In this document: positions 15,087 to 24,302 of the stretch, piece after piece
Numbering within the stretch: the stretch's first letter is position 1
Layout: each line of letters opens with the position of its first letter
Source: Anaerococcus jeddahensis
GTDB taxonomy: Bacteria; Bacillota; Clostridia; Tissierellales; Peptoniphilaceae
Assembly: GCF_001182725.1 (NCBI RefSeq)
Contig: NZ_CWHU01000005.1
Coordinates: 1-64,000 of the forward strand
DNA length: 64,000 bases
Reading direction: 5' to 3'
The notes under the pieces: model-generated
Databases searched by the model: none
Seen by the model: only the letters and a program-made list of their open reading frames with translations
What the model was told of the DNA's origin: nothing
Made by a program: the position numbers and the translations under genes

Positions 15087-15389
15087 ATGGCTGACGTATT
15101 ACTAATAAAAAATTTAAATGAAAATCAATTAAATAGTAAAAGTCCTATACCTGTAACTTTTGACACAAATATAAGCGATAAAGATGCGCTTATAAATGTT
15201 TTTAATTTGTTAAAAGAAAAAAATTTAGTTGTAAACAACAGGTTGGGAATAAAAAAATCTTCAATCACCCTAGAGCTTATCTCTTCAAATATTACAGAAG
15301 TGATAAAAGAGTTAATAAAAAATGGTTTTATGATATATGGGGTATATATATTGTATGACAATTATTTAGGAGGAAAATATAATGAGTGA
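15087..15389 (+). CDS. Small protein of unknown function, coupled to ferritin
   Basis: 100 aa from the ATG at 15087, which has GAGGGAGAG upstream; the longer frame from 15057 adds ten residues without a ribosome site. The sequence (MADVLLIKNLNENQL at the start) has no signal peptide or membrane segment and no Cys. I do not recognise the family; the alternating hydrophobic pattern in VNNRLGIKKSSITLELISS and VIKELIKNGFMIYGVYI suggests a small alpha/beta fold. It overlaps the ferritin start by 8 bases, so the two are translationally coupled and may act together in iron handling. Confidence 0.75.
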   Translation: MADVLLIKNLNENQLNSKSPIPVTFDTNISDKDALINVFNLLKEKNLVVNNRLGIKKSSITLELISSNITEVIKELIKNGFMIYGVYILYDNYLGGKYNE

Positions 15390-15867
15390 AAAATTACTAG
15401 AAATGCTTAATGAACAAATGAACTTTGAATTACAATCAGCTTATGAATATAAGGCTATGCAAATTTATGCTGATGATGAAGAATTTGAAGGATTTGCTCA
15501 CTGGTTTGGACACCAAGTTAGAGAAGAAATTGAACATGCTGAAAAAATGACTAAATTCTTACAAGAAGTAGGATTTAAACCAGTATATAAAGCAATGGAA
15601 GCTCCAAACACAGACTTTGCTGATCTTCTAGATGTAACAAAACAAGCTTTAGATCACGAAAAAGAAGTTACAAGAAGAATTCATGAAATAGCAAAAGCTG
15701 CAAGAGAAGAAGGGGATGAAAGAGTAATTTCATTTATCCAAGGGTTTGTTGATGAACAAGTTGAAGAAGAAGATACTTTTGGCAAACTTGTTACAAGACT
15801 TGAAAGAATTAACGGAAATTACGGTGGCCTTTACATTCTTGATGGCCAACTTGCACACAGAGGATAA
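15382..15867 (+). CDS. ftnA: Ferritin
   Basis: 161 aa non-heme ferritin, which oxidises and stores iron in a 24-subunit shell. Four-helix-bundle features: NFELQSAYEYKAMQIYA near residues 14-30 with the first ferroxidase Glu, HQVREEIEHAEKM near 43-55 with the ExxH pair, and Glu-rich helices 3 and 4 ending at FVDEQVEEE. AGGAGG precedes the ATG, inside the upstream gene. It is followed by a terminator at 15874. Confidence 0.95.
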   Translation: MSEKLLEMLNEQMNFELQSAYEYKAMQIYADDEEFEGFAHWFGHQVREEIEHAEKMTKFLQEVGFKPVYKAMEAPNTDFADLLDVTKQALDHEKEVTRRIHEIAKAAREEGDERVISFIQGFVDEQVEEEDTFGKLVTRLERINGNYGGLYILDGQLAHRG

Positions 15868-15873
15868 AAAATC

Positions 15874-15900
15874 AAGGCCAAGTTTTGCTTGGTCTTTTTT
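15874..15900 (+). terminator. Terminator after ferritin
   Basis: AAGGCCAAG-TTTTG-CTTGGTCTT with a following T-run, 6 bases after the ferritin stop. Confidence 0.85.
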
Positions 15901-15919
15901 CTTACCCAAAAATAATATT

Positions 15920-16621
15920 ATGAAAATAAAATTAAAAGATAAAAATCTAGAAATGACAGTAAATTCCTATGGAGCCTACATAGAAAAATTTACTAAAGAT
16001 AAAAAACCAATATTTTTCCCAAAACTACTAATAAAAATAAAAGATGAACTTAAAACTAGGGGAGGCATGCACCCATGTCTTCCAAACTTTGGGAAAAGTG
16101 AAATAAAAAATCTCGCCCAACACGGCTTTGGCAGAGTTTCCTTTTGGGATATAGAAGAAAAATCCGAAAATTCCATTAAATTTAAACTAGAAGGCAAGGG
16201 CGAATACGAAAATACAAGTTATTATATAGAATACAAAATCGAAAATTCATCCTTAAAAATAGCCTTAAAAATAAAAAATTCATCCGACAAAGATTTGCCA
16301 ATAGGACCAGGCTTTCACCCATACTTTTATGTGGACAAAAATTTCAAAATAAAAGATGTTAAGCTTGAAAAAATAAACTTAGAAGAAACATATTTTCTAA
16401 AAGAAAAGAAAGCCTATCTTGAAAGTAAATATTTTAATATTATGATTGAAAATGAAAATTTCAAAGAATTTGCCATCTGGACAGATTTTATGGGAGAATA
16501 TTTGTGTCTTGAACCGTGTTTTAATGGACCAAGTTTTACAAAAAAAATAAATAATCCATATATCCTAGAAAAAGGACAAGATTTCGAAGAAAAAATCAAA
16601 ATATCAATAAAAGAAAAATAA
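15920..16621 (+). CDS. Aldose 1-epimerase family protein
   Basis: 233 aa from the ATG at 15920. A longer frame runs back into the ferritin gene and is not the real start. Galactose-mutarotase fold: GGMHPCLPNFG near residues 50-60, GFGRVSFWDIEE near 71-82, PIGPGFHPYFYV near 129-140 (catalytic-type His), and CLEPCFNGPSF with a conserved Glu. Related enzymes interconvert sugar or sugar-phosphate anomers. No Shine-Dalgarno is visible, and the start lies only about 20 bases past the ferritin terminator, so translation may be weak or leaderless. Confidence 0.8.
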   Translation: MKIKLKDKNLEMTVNSYGAYIEKFTKDKKPIFFPKLLIKIKDELKTRGGMHPCLPNFGKSEIKNLAQHGFGRVSFWDIEEKSENSIKFKLEGKGEYENTSYYIEYKIENSSLKIALKIKNSSDKDLPIGPGFHPYFYVDKNFKIKDVKLEKINLEETYFLKEKKAYLESKYFNIMIENENFKEFAIWTDFMGEYLCLEPCFNGPSFTKKINNPYILEKGQDFEEKIKISIKEK

Positions 16622-16675
16622 AAACGAGAAAATTAAAAATATAAGCCTTAAATATAAAATAAATTAAAACAAAAC

Positions 16676-16702
16676 TTGAATTATCTTAAAATGTGGTATA
16701 AT
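16676..16702 (+). promoter_or_regulatory. Extended -10 promoter for the small membrane proteins
   Basis: TTGAAT (16676-16681), 15-base spacer, TGGTATAAT (16694-16702) with an extended -10 TG. The short spacer is offset by the extended -10. The first gene starts at 16725 behind AGGAGG. Confidence 0.65.
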
Positions 16703-16724
16703 AAATTTAAGATAGGAGGAGATT

Positions 16725-16898
16725 ATGAACGAAGAAGCAAAAAAAGTTCTGAGAGTTTTTTTACTAGCACTTGTAGCAACTATAGTTTTAAAACTTTTGG
16801 GTCTAGCAATAAAAATAATTTGGGCAGTAGTAATACCATTATTTGTTATATATTTCCTATACAAAGTTTTGATAAAAAAAGAAGATATATTTAGATAA
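16725..16898 (+). CDS. Small membrane protein (57 aa)
   Basis: Starts MNEEAKKVLRVFLLAL behind AGGAGG and an extended -10 promoter. Two hydrophobic stretches (about residues 9-28 and 30-48), then a charged tail KKEDIFR. It has its own promoter and ribosome site and is followed 9 bases later by another small membrane protein, which supports it as real. No family recognised. A different reading frame overlaps it (16676-16894) and has no start signals. Confidence 0.7.
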   Translation: MNEEAKKVLRVFLLALVATIVLKLLGLAIKIIWAVVIPLFVIYFLYKVLIKKEDIFR

Positions 16899-16907
16899 GG
16901 TGAAAAA

Positions 16908-17147
16908 ATGAAAGATAGAGATAAAAATAAAATAATAAAAATAATCCTAGCCATCCTTGGCGTAATTGTAGGATTTAAAATTTTAAAATTTGCATTATCG
17001 ATAATATATACCCTACTTGTTTCAATATTTATAGGAGGAAGCCTAATTCTAATACCAATCCTATTTTTAATTATCCCCCTAGCAATATTGGCATCAATAG
17101 GATATTTTATCTACAAATTTTTCCCAAAAGAAAAATCTGTGTGGTAA
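16908..17147 (+). CDS. Small membrane protein (79 aa)
   Basis: Positively charged N-terminus (MKDRDKNKIIK), then two or three hydrophobic helices covering most of residues 10-70, and a short charged C-terminus ending KEKSVW. Nine bases after the 57 aa gene and probably co-transcribed. Weak ribosome site (AGGTGA). No recognised family. Its terminator has been duplicated around the small element at 17178-17430. Confidence 0.68.
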   Translation: MKDRDKNKIIKIILAILGVIVGFKILKFALSIIYTLLVSIFIGGSLILIPILFLIIPLAILASIGYFIYKFFPKEKSVW

Positions 17148-17153
17148 AAAAAC

Positions 17154-17177
17154 ACCCAAAATCTTTTGATTCTGGGT
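17154..17177 (+). repeat. Left copy of a duplicated terminator palindrome
   Basis: ACCCAAAATCTTTTGATT continuing to CTGGGT: a hairpin 6 bases after the membrane-protein stop. It matches 17431-17454 at 21 of 24 positions. The two copies flank the small element copy 2, and only the right copy keeps the T-run. Confidence 0.8.
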
Positions 17178-17430
17178 CAGAGCGTAGACGAATTCAGTTT
17201 AATAATTCATTAATAGTTCAAAATAAAATTACGCTATAACCCATCTCGACTAGATAAATGTGCATTGATTTTGCACATTTATCCCTAAAACTAGTGTGAT
17301 AACACAGAAAAGTTTGCAAAGCAAACGTGTTTTAGTGTGAGTGAAACGAACGCATGGAGAGATCTCATGAGATTTCTCCGCTCGTTGCACTCGGTCGAAA
17401 TGGGCAAATTTTTAGTTTATCAACAGTCTG
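17178..17430 (+). mobile_element. Small palindromic element, copy 2 (253 bp)
   Basis: The most complete copy. Ends CAGAGCGTAGACGAAT and TTTAGTTTATCAACAGTCTG form an imperfect terminal inverted repeat. Inside, CCCATCTCGAC (left) pairs with GTCGAAATGGG (right) and encloses ordered hairpins: GATAAATGTGC/GCACATTTATC, a CTAAAA/TTTTAG stem holding GTGTGATAACAC and GTTTGCAAAGCAAAC, then GAGTGAAACGA.../GTTGCACTC around GAGATCTCATGAGATTTCTC. No open frame. It is flanked by a duplicated terminator palindrome. Confidence 0.75.
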
Positions 17431-17466
17431 ACCCAAAATCTTATGATTTTGGGCTTTATTTTTTTT
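17431..17466 (+). terminator. Right copy of the duplicated terminator, with T-run
   Basis: ACCCAAAATC...GATTTTGGGC followed by TTTATTTTTTTTT. This copy retains terminator function for plus-strand reading and lies just before the convergent HAD phosphatase gene. Confidence 0.82.
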
Positions 17467-17472
17467 TGAAAT

Positions 17473-18291
17473 TTAATTTTGGTTAAAAACAAATTTTTCT
17501 ATGGCCTCACCGACTGCGCCTTGGTCGTTTGTGGCTTTGGTTGTGTATTTTGATACGTCTTTTAGTAAAAGGTGAGCATTTTGGACGGCGGCTGAAAAGC
17601 CTGCCTCTTCTAGCATTTCTTTGTCGTTGTAATTATCGCCAATTGTTAGGACATTTTCCATACTAAATCCATAATGGTCGCACAATTTTTCTAGGGCCTT
17701 GGCCTTGTTTACATTTTTTCTATTTATTTCCATAAAGGTATCAGATGAGTAGGAAATTGCAACGTCCCAATTACAAATTCTTGCTACGTCTTCTTCAAGA
17801 CTCATTAGATAGTTTAGGTCGGAATTTTTTATTATTACTTTCACTATTATTTCTTTATCAAGATTTTTTATATCTTTGGCTTTTTTTACAAACTTGTAGA
17901 TATTTTTATCATAAGATCCTTTCACTTCATTTCCGTTTGGAAATACATAGCAGTGTTTATCTGTATAGATTTCAAAGTGTACATTTTTTTCATTGCAATA
18001 GTCTGAAACTTCAACTGCTTTTTTGTAATCGATTGGGGATGCTTCTACAACTTTTTTTGTGATATTGTCCATTATTATTCCACCGTTACAAAGTATTGAA
18101 AATCTGTTTTCTTTTACATTGTCTATTTGGTCAAGAATATCAAAAAGTTGGTAGGGGCCGCGGCCTGTTGCTATCGAAACTATTATTCCCATTTCCTGGG
18201 ATTTTTTTATGGCTTTAAGATTTCTAGGATGAATTGTTTTATCTGTCGATAAAAGCGTTTCATCACAATCTGTTGCTATTAGTTTTATCAT
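17473..18291 (-). CDS. Cof-type HAD-IIB phosphatase
   Basis: 272 aa sugar- or nucleotide-phosphatase of the haloacid dehalogenase superfamily. Motif I TDCDETLLSTDK at residues 7-18 has the catalytic Asp pair. Motif II is SIATGRGPY. Late motif TIGDNYNDKEML near residue 217 supplies the Mg-binding acids. The IIB cap lies between them. AAGGAG precedes the ATG. Such enzymes are usually broad phosphatases acting on flavin or sugar phosphates; the substrate is not readable here. Downstream neighbour of the broken glutaredoxin gene on the same strand, but separated from it by a terminator. Confidence 0.9.
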   Translation of the reverse strand: MIKLIATDCDETLLSTDKTIHPRNLKAIKKSQEMGIIVSIATGRGPYQLFDILDQIDNVKENRFSILCNGGIIMDNITKKVVEASPIDYKKAVEVSDYCNEKNVHFEIYTDKHCYVFPNGNEVKGSYDKNIYKFVKKAKDIKNLDKEIIVKVIIKNSDLNYLMSLEEDVARICNWDVAISYSSDTFMEINRKNVNKAKALEKLCDHYGFSMENVLTIGDNYNDKEMLEEAGFSAAVQNAHLLLKDVSKYTTKATNDQGAVGEAIEKFVFNQN

Positions 18292-18334
18292 AAATTCTCC
18301 TTTTTTTATTTTATACCCAAGTTTTTTCTTATAT

Positions 18335-18363
18335 ATAAAAAAACGTGCATTAAAAATACACGC
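18335..18363 (-). terminator. Terminator of the glutaredoxin-like gene
   Basis: On the minus strand GCGTGTA...TGCACG is followed by TTTTTTTAT, after the glutaredoxin stop codon. Confidence 0.8.
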
Positions 18364-18375
18364 TTAAAAATTTAT

Positions 18376-18602
18376 TTATTTTTTTAAAAATTCGATTATA
18401 TCATTTGACTCATACATATACTCTCCATCGTGGAAAAGGCATGGTACTTGTCTTTTGCCGCCGTTTTGGATTAGTTTCATCAAGGCATCTCTATTTTCGT
18501 TTATATTACAATTTCTAATTCTATATTGTTTTCTTCTAAGAAATTTTCAACTTTTCTACAGTGAGGACAAGCTGTCCCAACAAATAATTTATAATCTGAC
18601 AT
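18376..18602 (-). pseudogene. Glutaredoxin-like thiol protein, one frameshift
   Basis: About 75 aa when one missing base is allowed. The first frame reads MSDYKLFVGTACPHCRKVEN and on to NNIELEI, then stops. The second frame continues NINENRDALMKLI and on to the cis-Pro segment RQVPCLFHDGEYMYESNDII and FLKK. CPHC is the redox motif. The break lies near 18508, at GAAATTGTAAT, where one extra A or T restores frame. Glutaredoxin/NrdH-type proteins reduce disulfides in the cytosol. The rest of the gene looks well preserved, which favours a recent mutation or a sequencing error. Confidence 0.85.
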
Positions 18603-18683
18603 GTATACTCCTTAAAATAAATTTCATAAATTTTACAATTTATATTATTATACTAATAGAAAGGAAGTTTTAAAGGTGGAAAG

Positions 18684-19451
18684 ATGAAAGATAAAATTTT
18701 AAAGCTTATAAGAGTTATTCTTGTAATTGTTATTGCAGTATGCTTGGGAATTCTTGGCAGAAGAGGTTATGATTATTACAAAAATTATAAAAATAACCAA
18801 CATATAGCATCTGTCATGGAAGAAGTTAAGGCAAATGATAAAAGTGGTAAAAAAATAAAAATAGAAACTTTTGCTGATAAGGAAAAGAAATTTATGGAGA
18901 TTTTGAAGAAATTTCAAAAAGAAAACCCAGATGTAATTGGTTTTATTGAAATCCCTGAAACAAATATAGCTTATCCGATTTTACAAGCAAAAGATAATAA
19001 TTACTATTTGAGAAAATCTTTGGATTTAAAATACGATATAGCTGGATCAATTTTTATGGATTATATGAATGACAGCAATTTTAATGATGCAAATTCTGTA
19101 ATATACGGTCATTATATTCAAGAAATGGAATCAATGTTTTCAGCCCTAAAAAAATTTAGGGACCAAGATTTTGCCACAAAAAACAGAAAAATTTATATAA
19201 CAACAAATGAAGGGCTTAGAGAATATGAAATTTTCTCAGTTTTCACAACCCCATCAGAATATGATTATAGGACTTTGGATTTTTCCGATATGGGCCAAAA
19301 ATTAGCATATTTTGAAAAGCTTAGAGATAAAAGTGAAGTAAGTCTTAAAAATCGCGAGTTTAAAGAAGATGATACAATCATAACCCTATCAACCTGCCAA
19401 TATGATTATGAAGATGAAAGACTTGCAGTTCACGCCCTAAGAGTTAGATAA
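18684..19451 (+). CDS. srtB: Class B sortase
   Basis: 255 aa membrane-anchored transpeptidase that links surface proteins to the cell wall. The N-terminal hydrophobic anchor is at residues 10-28. The catalytic set is visible: His143 in IYGHYI, Cys238 in LSTCQY, Arg253 in ALRVR at the extreme C-terminus. GFIEIPETNIAYPIL and YYLRKSLDLKYDIAGSIF are class B hallmarks. No pilin or sorting-signal substrate is encoded nearby, so it is probably a housekeeping or stand-alone enzyme. The glycosylase gene starts 8 bases later. Confidence 0.92.
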   Translation: MKDKILKLIRVILVIVIAVCLGILGRRGYDYYKNYKNNQHIASVMEEVKANDKSGKKIKIETFADKEKKFMEILKKFQKENPDVIGFIEIPETNIAYPILQAKDNNYYLRKSLDLKYDIAGSIFMDYMNDSNFNDANSVIYGHYIQEMESMFSALKKFRDQDFATKNRKIYITTNEGLREYEIFSVFTTPSEYDYRTLDFSDMGQKLAYFEKLRDKSEVSLKNREFKEDDTIITLSTCQYDYEDERLAVHALRVR

Positions 19452-19459
19452 GGATAAAA

Positions 19460-20365
19460 ATGAATAGGTATATAGAAAAAAATAAAAATAAATTAAATTT
19501 AAAGAAAGAAAAGGGTCAATTGATTTTTTACCATGAATCTTTTGACCCAAAAGATATTTTTACCTGCGGCCAATGTTTTAATTTTTTTGAAGAAGAAGAT
19601 GGATCATTTACTGCAGTTTTTTTGGGAAAAATTATAAATCTCAAAAAAGAAGGGGACAAGATAATAATAGACAATGTAAGTGAAGAAGAATTTTATGATA
19701 TTTTTTACGATTATTTTGACCTTGGAGTAGATTATGGAAAAATCAAAGAAAAAATTTCTCTAGATGAAACTTTAAAAGAGGCAACAGAATATGGGAGAGG
19801 AATTAGGATATTAAACCAAGAATTTTTTGAAACCCTAATTTCTTTTATAATTTCAGCCAACAACCAAATCCCAAGAATTAAAAAAGCCGTAAGAATAATA
19901 TCAGAAATGTATGGAGATTATATTGGAGAATATAAAGGAAGAAAATATTATTCTTTTCCGAATCCTGAACAACTATCCAAGGCAAGGCCAGAAGACTTAA
20001 GAGAAAAAGCGAGAGTTGGTTTTCGTGATAAAAGAATAGTAGAAACTTCAAAAATAATAAATGATGGATTTTTTGATTTTGAAAAAGATATAAAAATGCC
20101 GACAGAAGATTTGAGAAAAAAACTCCAAGAGCTTCCAGGAGTAGGACCAAAAGTTGCCGATTGTATAATGCTTTTTGCTTTTCACAAAAGAGAAACTTTC
20201 CCAGTTGATGTTTGGATAAAAAGAGTTATGGAATTTTTGTTTATAAAAAAAGAAGTTCCAAAAAAACAAATTTCAGCTTATGCTGACAAATATTTTGGAG
20301 AGAACGCAGGCTACGTCCAACAATATTTATTCTATTATGGCAGAGAAAACGCCATTGGTAAATAA
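19460..20365 (+). CDS. 8-oxoguanine DNA glycosylase / AP lyase (OGG1 type)
   Basis: 301 aa base-excision repair enzyme that removes oxidised guanine. The N-terminal OGG domain contains DPKDIFTCGQCFNF (residues 30-43). The helix-hairpin-helix ELPGVGPKVADC supplies Lys231, and FPVDVWIKR supplies Asp250; the 19-residue spacing equals that of the catalytic Lys/Asp pair of human OGG1. C-terminal NAGYVQQYLFYYGR is also typical. AGGATAA precedes the ATG. Adjacent to the sortase gene, a shared transcript without obvious functional link. Confidence 0.92.
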   Translation: MNRYIEKNKNKLNLKKEKGQLIFYHESFDPKDIFTCGQCFNFFEEEDGSFTAVFLGKIINLKKEGDKIIIDNVSEEEFYDIFYDYFDLGVDYGKIKEKISLDETLKEATEYGRGIRILNQEFFETLISFIISANNQIPRIKKAVRIISEMYGDYIGEYKGRKYYSFPNPEQLSKARPEDLREKARVGFRDKRIVETSKIINDGFFDFEKDIKMPTEDLRKKLQELPGVGPKVADCIMLFAFHKRETFPVDVWIKRVMEFLFIKKEVPKKQISAYADKYFGENAGYVQQYLFYYGRENAIGK

Positions 20366-20368
20366 AAC

Positions 20369-20396
20369 TTGCATTATTTTTAATTACTCGTATATT
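20369..20396 (+). promoter_or_regulatory. Promoter of groES-groEL
   Basis: TTGCAT (20369-20374), 16-base spacer, TATATT (20391-20396). It lies immediately upstream of the CIRCE operator, the normal arrangement for HrcA control. Confidence 0.65.
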
Positions 20397-20407
20397 TATA
20401 TTAGATG

Positions 20408-20434
20408 TTAGCAGTCGAAGTTAATGAGTGCTAA
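20408..20434 (+). promoter_or_regulatory. CIRCE operator (HrcA site)
   Basis: TTAGCAGTC-N9-GAGTGCTAA: the CIRCE consensus TTAGCACTC-N9-GAGTGCTAA with one mismatch in the left arm. It ends just before the groES Shine-Dalgarno. HrcA repression released by heat is established for this element. Confidence 0.92.
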
Positions 20435-20448
20435 AAGGAGGAAATAAA

Positions 20449-20730
20449 ATGAACTTAAAACCAATCGGTGAAAGAGTAGTTATAAAAAAATTAGAAGCAG
20501 AAAAGAAAACCCAATCTGGCATAGTTTTACCAGAATCTGCTCAAGAAAAACCACAATATGCAGAAGTTGTTGCAATAAGCAATGATATTTTAAATGACCA
20601 AGACAAAAAAGATTCCTTAAAAGAAGGAGACAAGGTTATTTATTCCCAATATGCAGGAACTGATGTGAAAATTGACGGTGAAAATTACGTAGTATTAGCA
20701 TACAAAGACGTATTAGCAGTAGTAGAATAG
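20449..20730 (+). CDS. groES: Co-chaperonin GroES
   Basis: 93 aa lid subunit of the GroEL chaperonin. MNLKPIGERVVIKKLEAEKK at the start, the mobile loop region TQSGIVLPESAQEKPQ, and the final YVVLAYKDVLAVVE are canonical. The true start is the ATG at 20449 behind AAAGGAGG; an in-frame GTG at 20428 lies inside the CIRCE operator and cannot be the start. groEL follows after 9 bases. Confidence 0.96.
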   Translation: MNLKPIGERVVIKKLEAEKKTQSGIVLPESAQEKPQYAEVVAISNDILNDQDKKDSLKEGDKVIYSQYAGTDVKIDGENYVVLAYKDVLAVVE

Positions 20731-22356
<1,626 letters not shown>

Positions 22357-22363
22357 AAAAACG

Positions 22364-22390
22364 AGCCAGGATTTAATCCTGGCTTTTTTG
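22364..22390 (+). terminator. Terminator of groES-groEL
   Basis: AGCCAGG-ATTTAAT-CCTGGCT followed by TTTTTT, 7 bases after the groEL stop. Confidence 0.92.
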
Positions 22391-22479
22391 ATTGGAAAAT
22401 TTAAAATTAAATAAAGAAGAAAACTCAAATTTATGGGTAGAATAATAGAAATATTTACATTTAATAATAGGAAAAATTT

Positions 22480-24003
22480 ATGAAAAACAAATCAAAATCT
22501 TTAATAGCTTATTCACTTATAATCTTGCTGTTGATTTTTACATCATCAAGTCTTTCTTTAATTGGGATTTTTATGGGGAAAGTTGTAACTTCAATTTCAA
22601 ATTTGAATTTGGGAGAATTTAAATCAAACCTTATAAAATTGGCATTTTTAGTTTTGATAAATTTTATTTCGTCAAATTTAGCTTTTAGACTTAATTATAG
22701 GATTGGGATGGAAAAATTTATTGGTTTAAAAAATGAACTTTTTAAAAAGGATTTGAAAAATAATAAGGAAATAAATATTGCAAACTACACAACTAATACT
22801 GAAAATCTTTATGCCAATCGCTTTATGGTAAAAATAAATGCCATAAACCTAGCCTTGACTATGTTTTTTGCTGTAATTTCTATTATTTATATTAATTTTA
22901 AACTCCTACCTGTCGCAATAATTGGAGCAAGCTTACCTATTTTGATGCCTTTACTTCTAGGGGAAAATATTCAAGAGAAATCCCGAAAATTTAACGAATT
23001 TTATGACTTTTATCAAAAATATATAGGGAGAAAATTAGACCAAAAAAATGAATACTTGAGATACAAGGTTGAAGATAAGCTAATTGATGAAAAAAGTAGG
23101 ATTGAATTTGACCATGAAAAAAACAGGAAAGATTTAAAAAATATCAACACCTTTTCTAATATATCCTCCCAAAGTCTTGGTTCTTTTTCATATATTTTGA
23201 TTTTTATATTTGGTGGTCTTCTTGCTTTTAGGGGAGAAATTGAAGTCGGTTCCATAATTTCTGTAGTGCAACTTATGAATTATATAGTTGATCCGGTTAT
23301 AGCCTTATCTTCATTTATTTCTATGTATAACGAATCAAAGCCTATCTATGAAAATATTAAAAATATCTTAAATCAAAAAGAAAGGAAGAAAAAATCTTTG
23401 GACTTATCTTATCCAATAGATCTTTCTGTCAAAAATATTTCTTTTTCATACGAAAATAAAAAAATAATTGATGATTTTAATTTTGATTTTTCTTATGGAA
23501 ATAAATATTTAATAAGAGGAGAATCTGGCAAGGGAAAATCAACTTTGGCAAAAATTTTATGTGGAGAAATTTCTCCTAATAAGGGAGAAATATTTCTAAA
23601 TGGTGAGAATATTAAAGATTTTGATTATAGGGATTATATTCTATATGTTGACCAAAAGCCAAATATAATAGACGGGAGTTTGGAAGATAATATAAATTTT
23701 TATAGAAAGAAAAGGGACAAAAAGATTGACTTATCTGTTTTTAATATAGATAAAAAATTGAGTGATAAGATAAGTAAAAACGAGGGATTATCTGGTGGAG
23801 AGATGATGAGAATAAGCATATTAAGATCTCTTGTTGAAACAAGACCCATTATGATTTACGATGAACCAACAGCAGCCCTTGATGGAAAAAATTCAAAAGA
23901 AGTCTTGGAAAAACTTCTATCACTAGACCAAACAGTCATTATAATAACTCATAAAATTGATGAGGAAATATTGAATAAATTTGATGAAATTATAGAAATT
24001 TAA
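22480..24003 (+). CDS. ABC exporter, fused membrane and ATPase domains
   Basis: 507 aa half-transporter. Residues 1-300 form a type IV ABC exporter membrane domain with several helices (for example LIAYSLIILLLIFTSSSLS and LAFLVLINFISSNLAF). The ATPase follows: Walker A GESGKGKST near 347, signature LSGGEMMRIS near 437, and Walker B IMIYDEPTAAL near 457. It lacks a peptidase domain. It has no partner gene, so it is probably a homodimer. The membrane part is short for the family. Substrate unknown; a lipid, peptide or drug are all possible. Confidence 0.85.
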   Translation: MKNKSKSLIAYSLIILLLIFTSSSLSLIGIFMGKVVTSISNLNLGEFKSNLIKLAFLVLINFISSNLAFRLNYRIGMEKFIGLKNELFKKDLKNNKEINIANYTTNTENLYANRFMVKINAINLALTMFFAVISIIYINFKLLPVAIIGASLPILMPLLLGENIQEKSRKFNEFYDFYQKYIGRKLDQKNEYLRYKVEDKLIDEKSRIEFDHEKNRKDLKNINTFSNISSQSLGSFSYILIFIFGGLLAFRGEIEVGSIISVVQLMNYIVDPVIALSSFISMYNESKPIYENIKNILNQKERKKKSLDLSYPIDLSVKNISFSYENKKIIDDFNFDFSYGNKYLIRGESGKGKSTLAKILCGEISPNKGEIFLNGENIKDFDYRDYILYVDQKPNIIDGSLEDNINFYRKKRDKKIDLSVFNIDKKLSDKISKNEGLSGGEMMRISILRSLVETRPIMIYDEPTAALDGKNSKEVLEKLLSLDQTVIIITHKIDEEILNKFDEIIEI

Positions 24004-24022
24004 AAATGAATAGAAAACCACA

Positions 24023-24062
24023 AATAAGATTTACTAAGATTTCAGTAAGTCTTATTTTTTTA
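24023..24062 (+). terminator. Terminator after the ABC exporter
   Basis: AATAAGATTTACT / AGTAAGTCTTATT with a following T-run. Confidence 0.82.
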
Positions 24063-24223
24063 ATGAAGGAAAACAATACCAAAAATATTTAAAAAATATG
24101 GGCCAAATATGTAAAAAAATAGACTTATATTATCAATGAAAATCCTTTATTGGAGGGAAATTAATAAAAAAATAACATTATTTAAATAATTTGAAAAGTA
24201 AATTCGAAAAAGTTATGAAAATG

Positions 24224-24252
24224 TTGACATGAAAATTTAAAACTGATATTAT
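24224..24252 (+). promoter_or_regulatory. Promoter of the symporter gene
   Basis: TTGACA (24224-24229), 17-base spacer, TATTAT (24247-24252). The expected start point (about 24259) falls inside the palindrome at 24258-24271. Confidence 0.82.
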
Positions 24253-24257
24253 TTAGG

Positions 24258-24271
24258 TGATCTTAAGATCA
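24258..24271 (+). promoter_or_regulatory. Perfect 14 bp palindrome, candidate operator
   Basis: TGATCTTAAGATCA overlaps the predicted transcription start of the symporter gene. Eleven of its bases (TGATCTTAAGA) recur at 25574-25584 in front of the pyruvate:ferredoxin oxidoreductase gene. Position and symmetry suggest a repressor or activator site; the regulator is not identified. Confidence 0.55.
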
Positions 24272-24302
24272 AAATAATTCATTTCAAGGAGGAAAAATAG
24301 AA

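Noticed and set aside
15746..15919. N-terminal extension of the epimerase gene back into ferritin
   Set aside because: It overlaps the ferritin C-terminus and a terminator; the domain begins at the ATG at 15920.
16676..16894. 72 aa frame overlapping the 57 aa membrane protein
   Set aside because: Its start precedes the promoter -10, and the other frame has AGGAGG directly before its ATG.
18455..18673. Plus-strand 72 aa hydrophobic frame
   Set aside because: It is antisense to the glutaredoxin-like gene, which has recognisable motifs.
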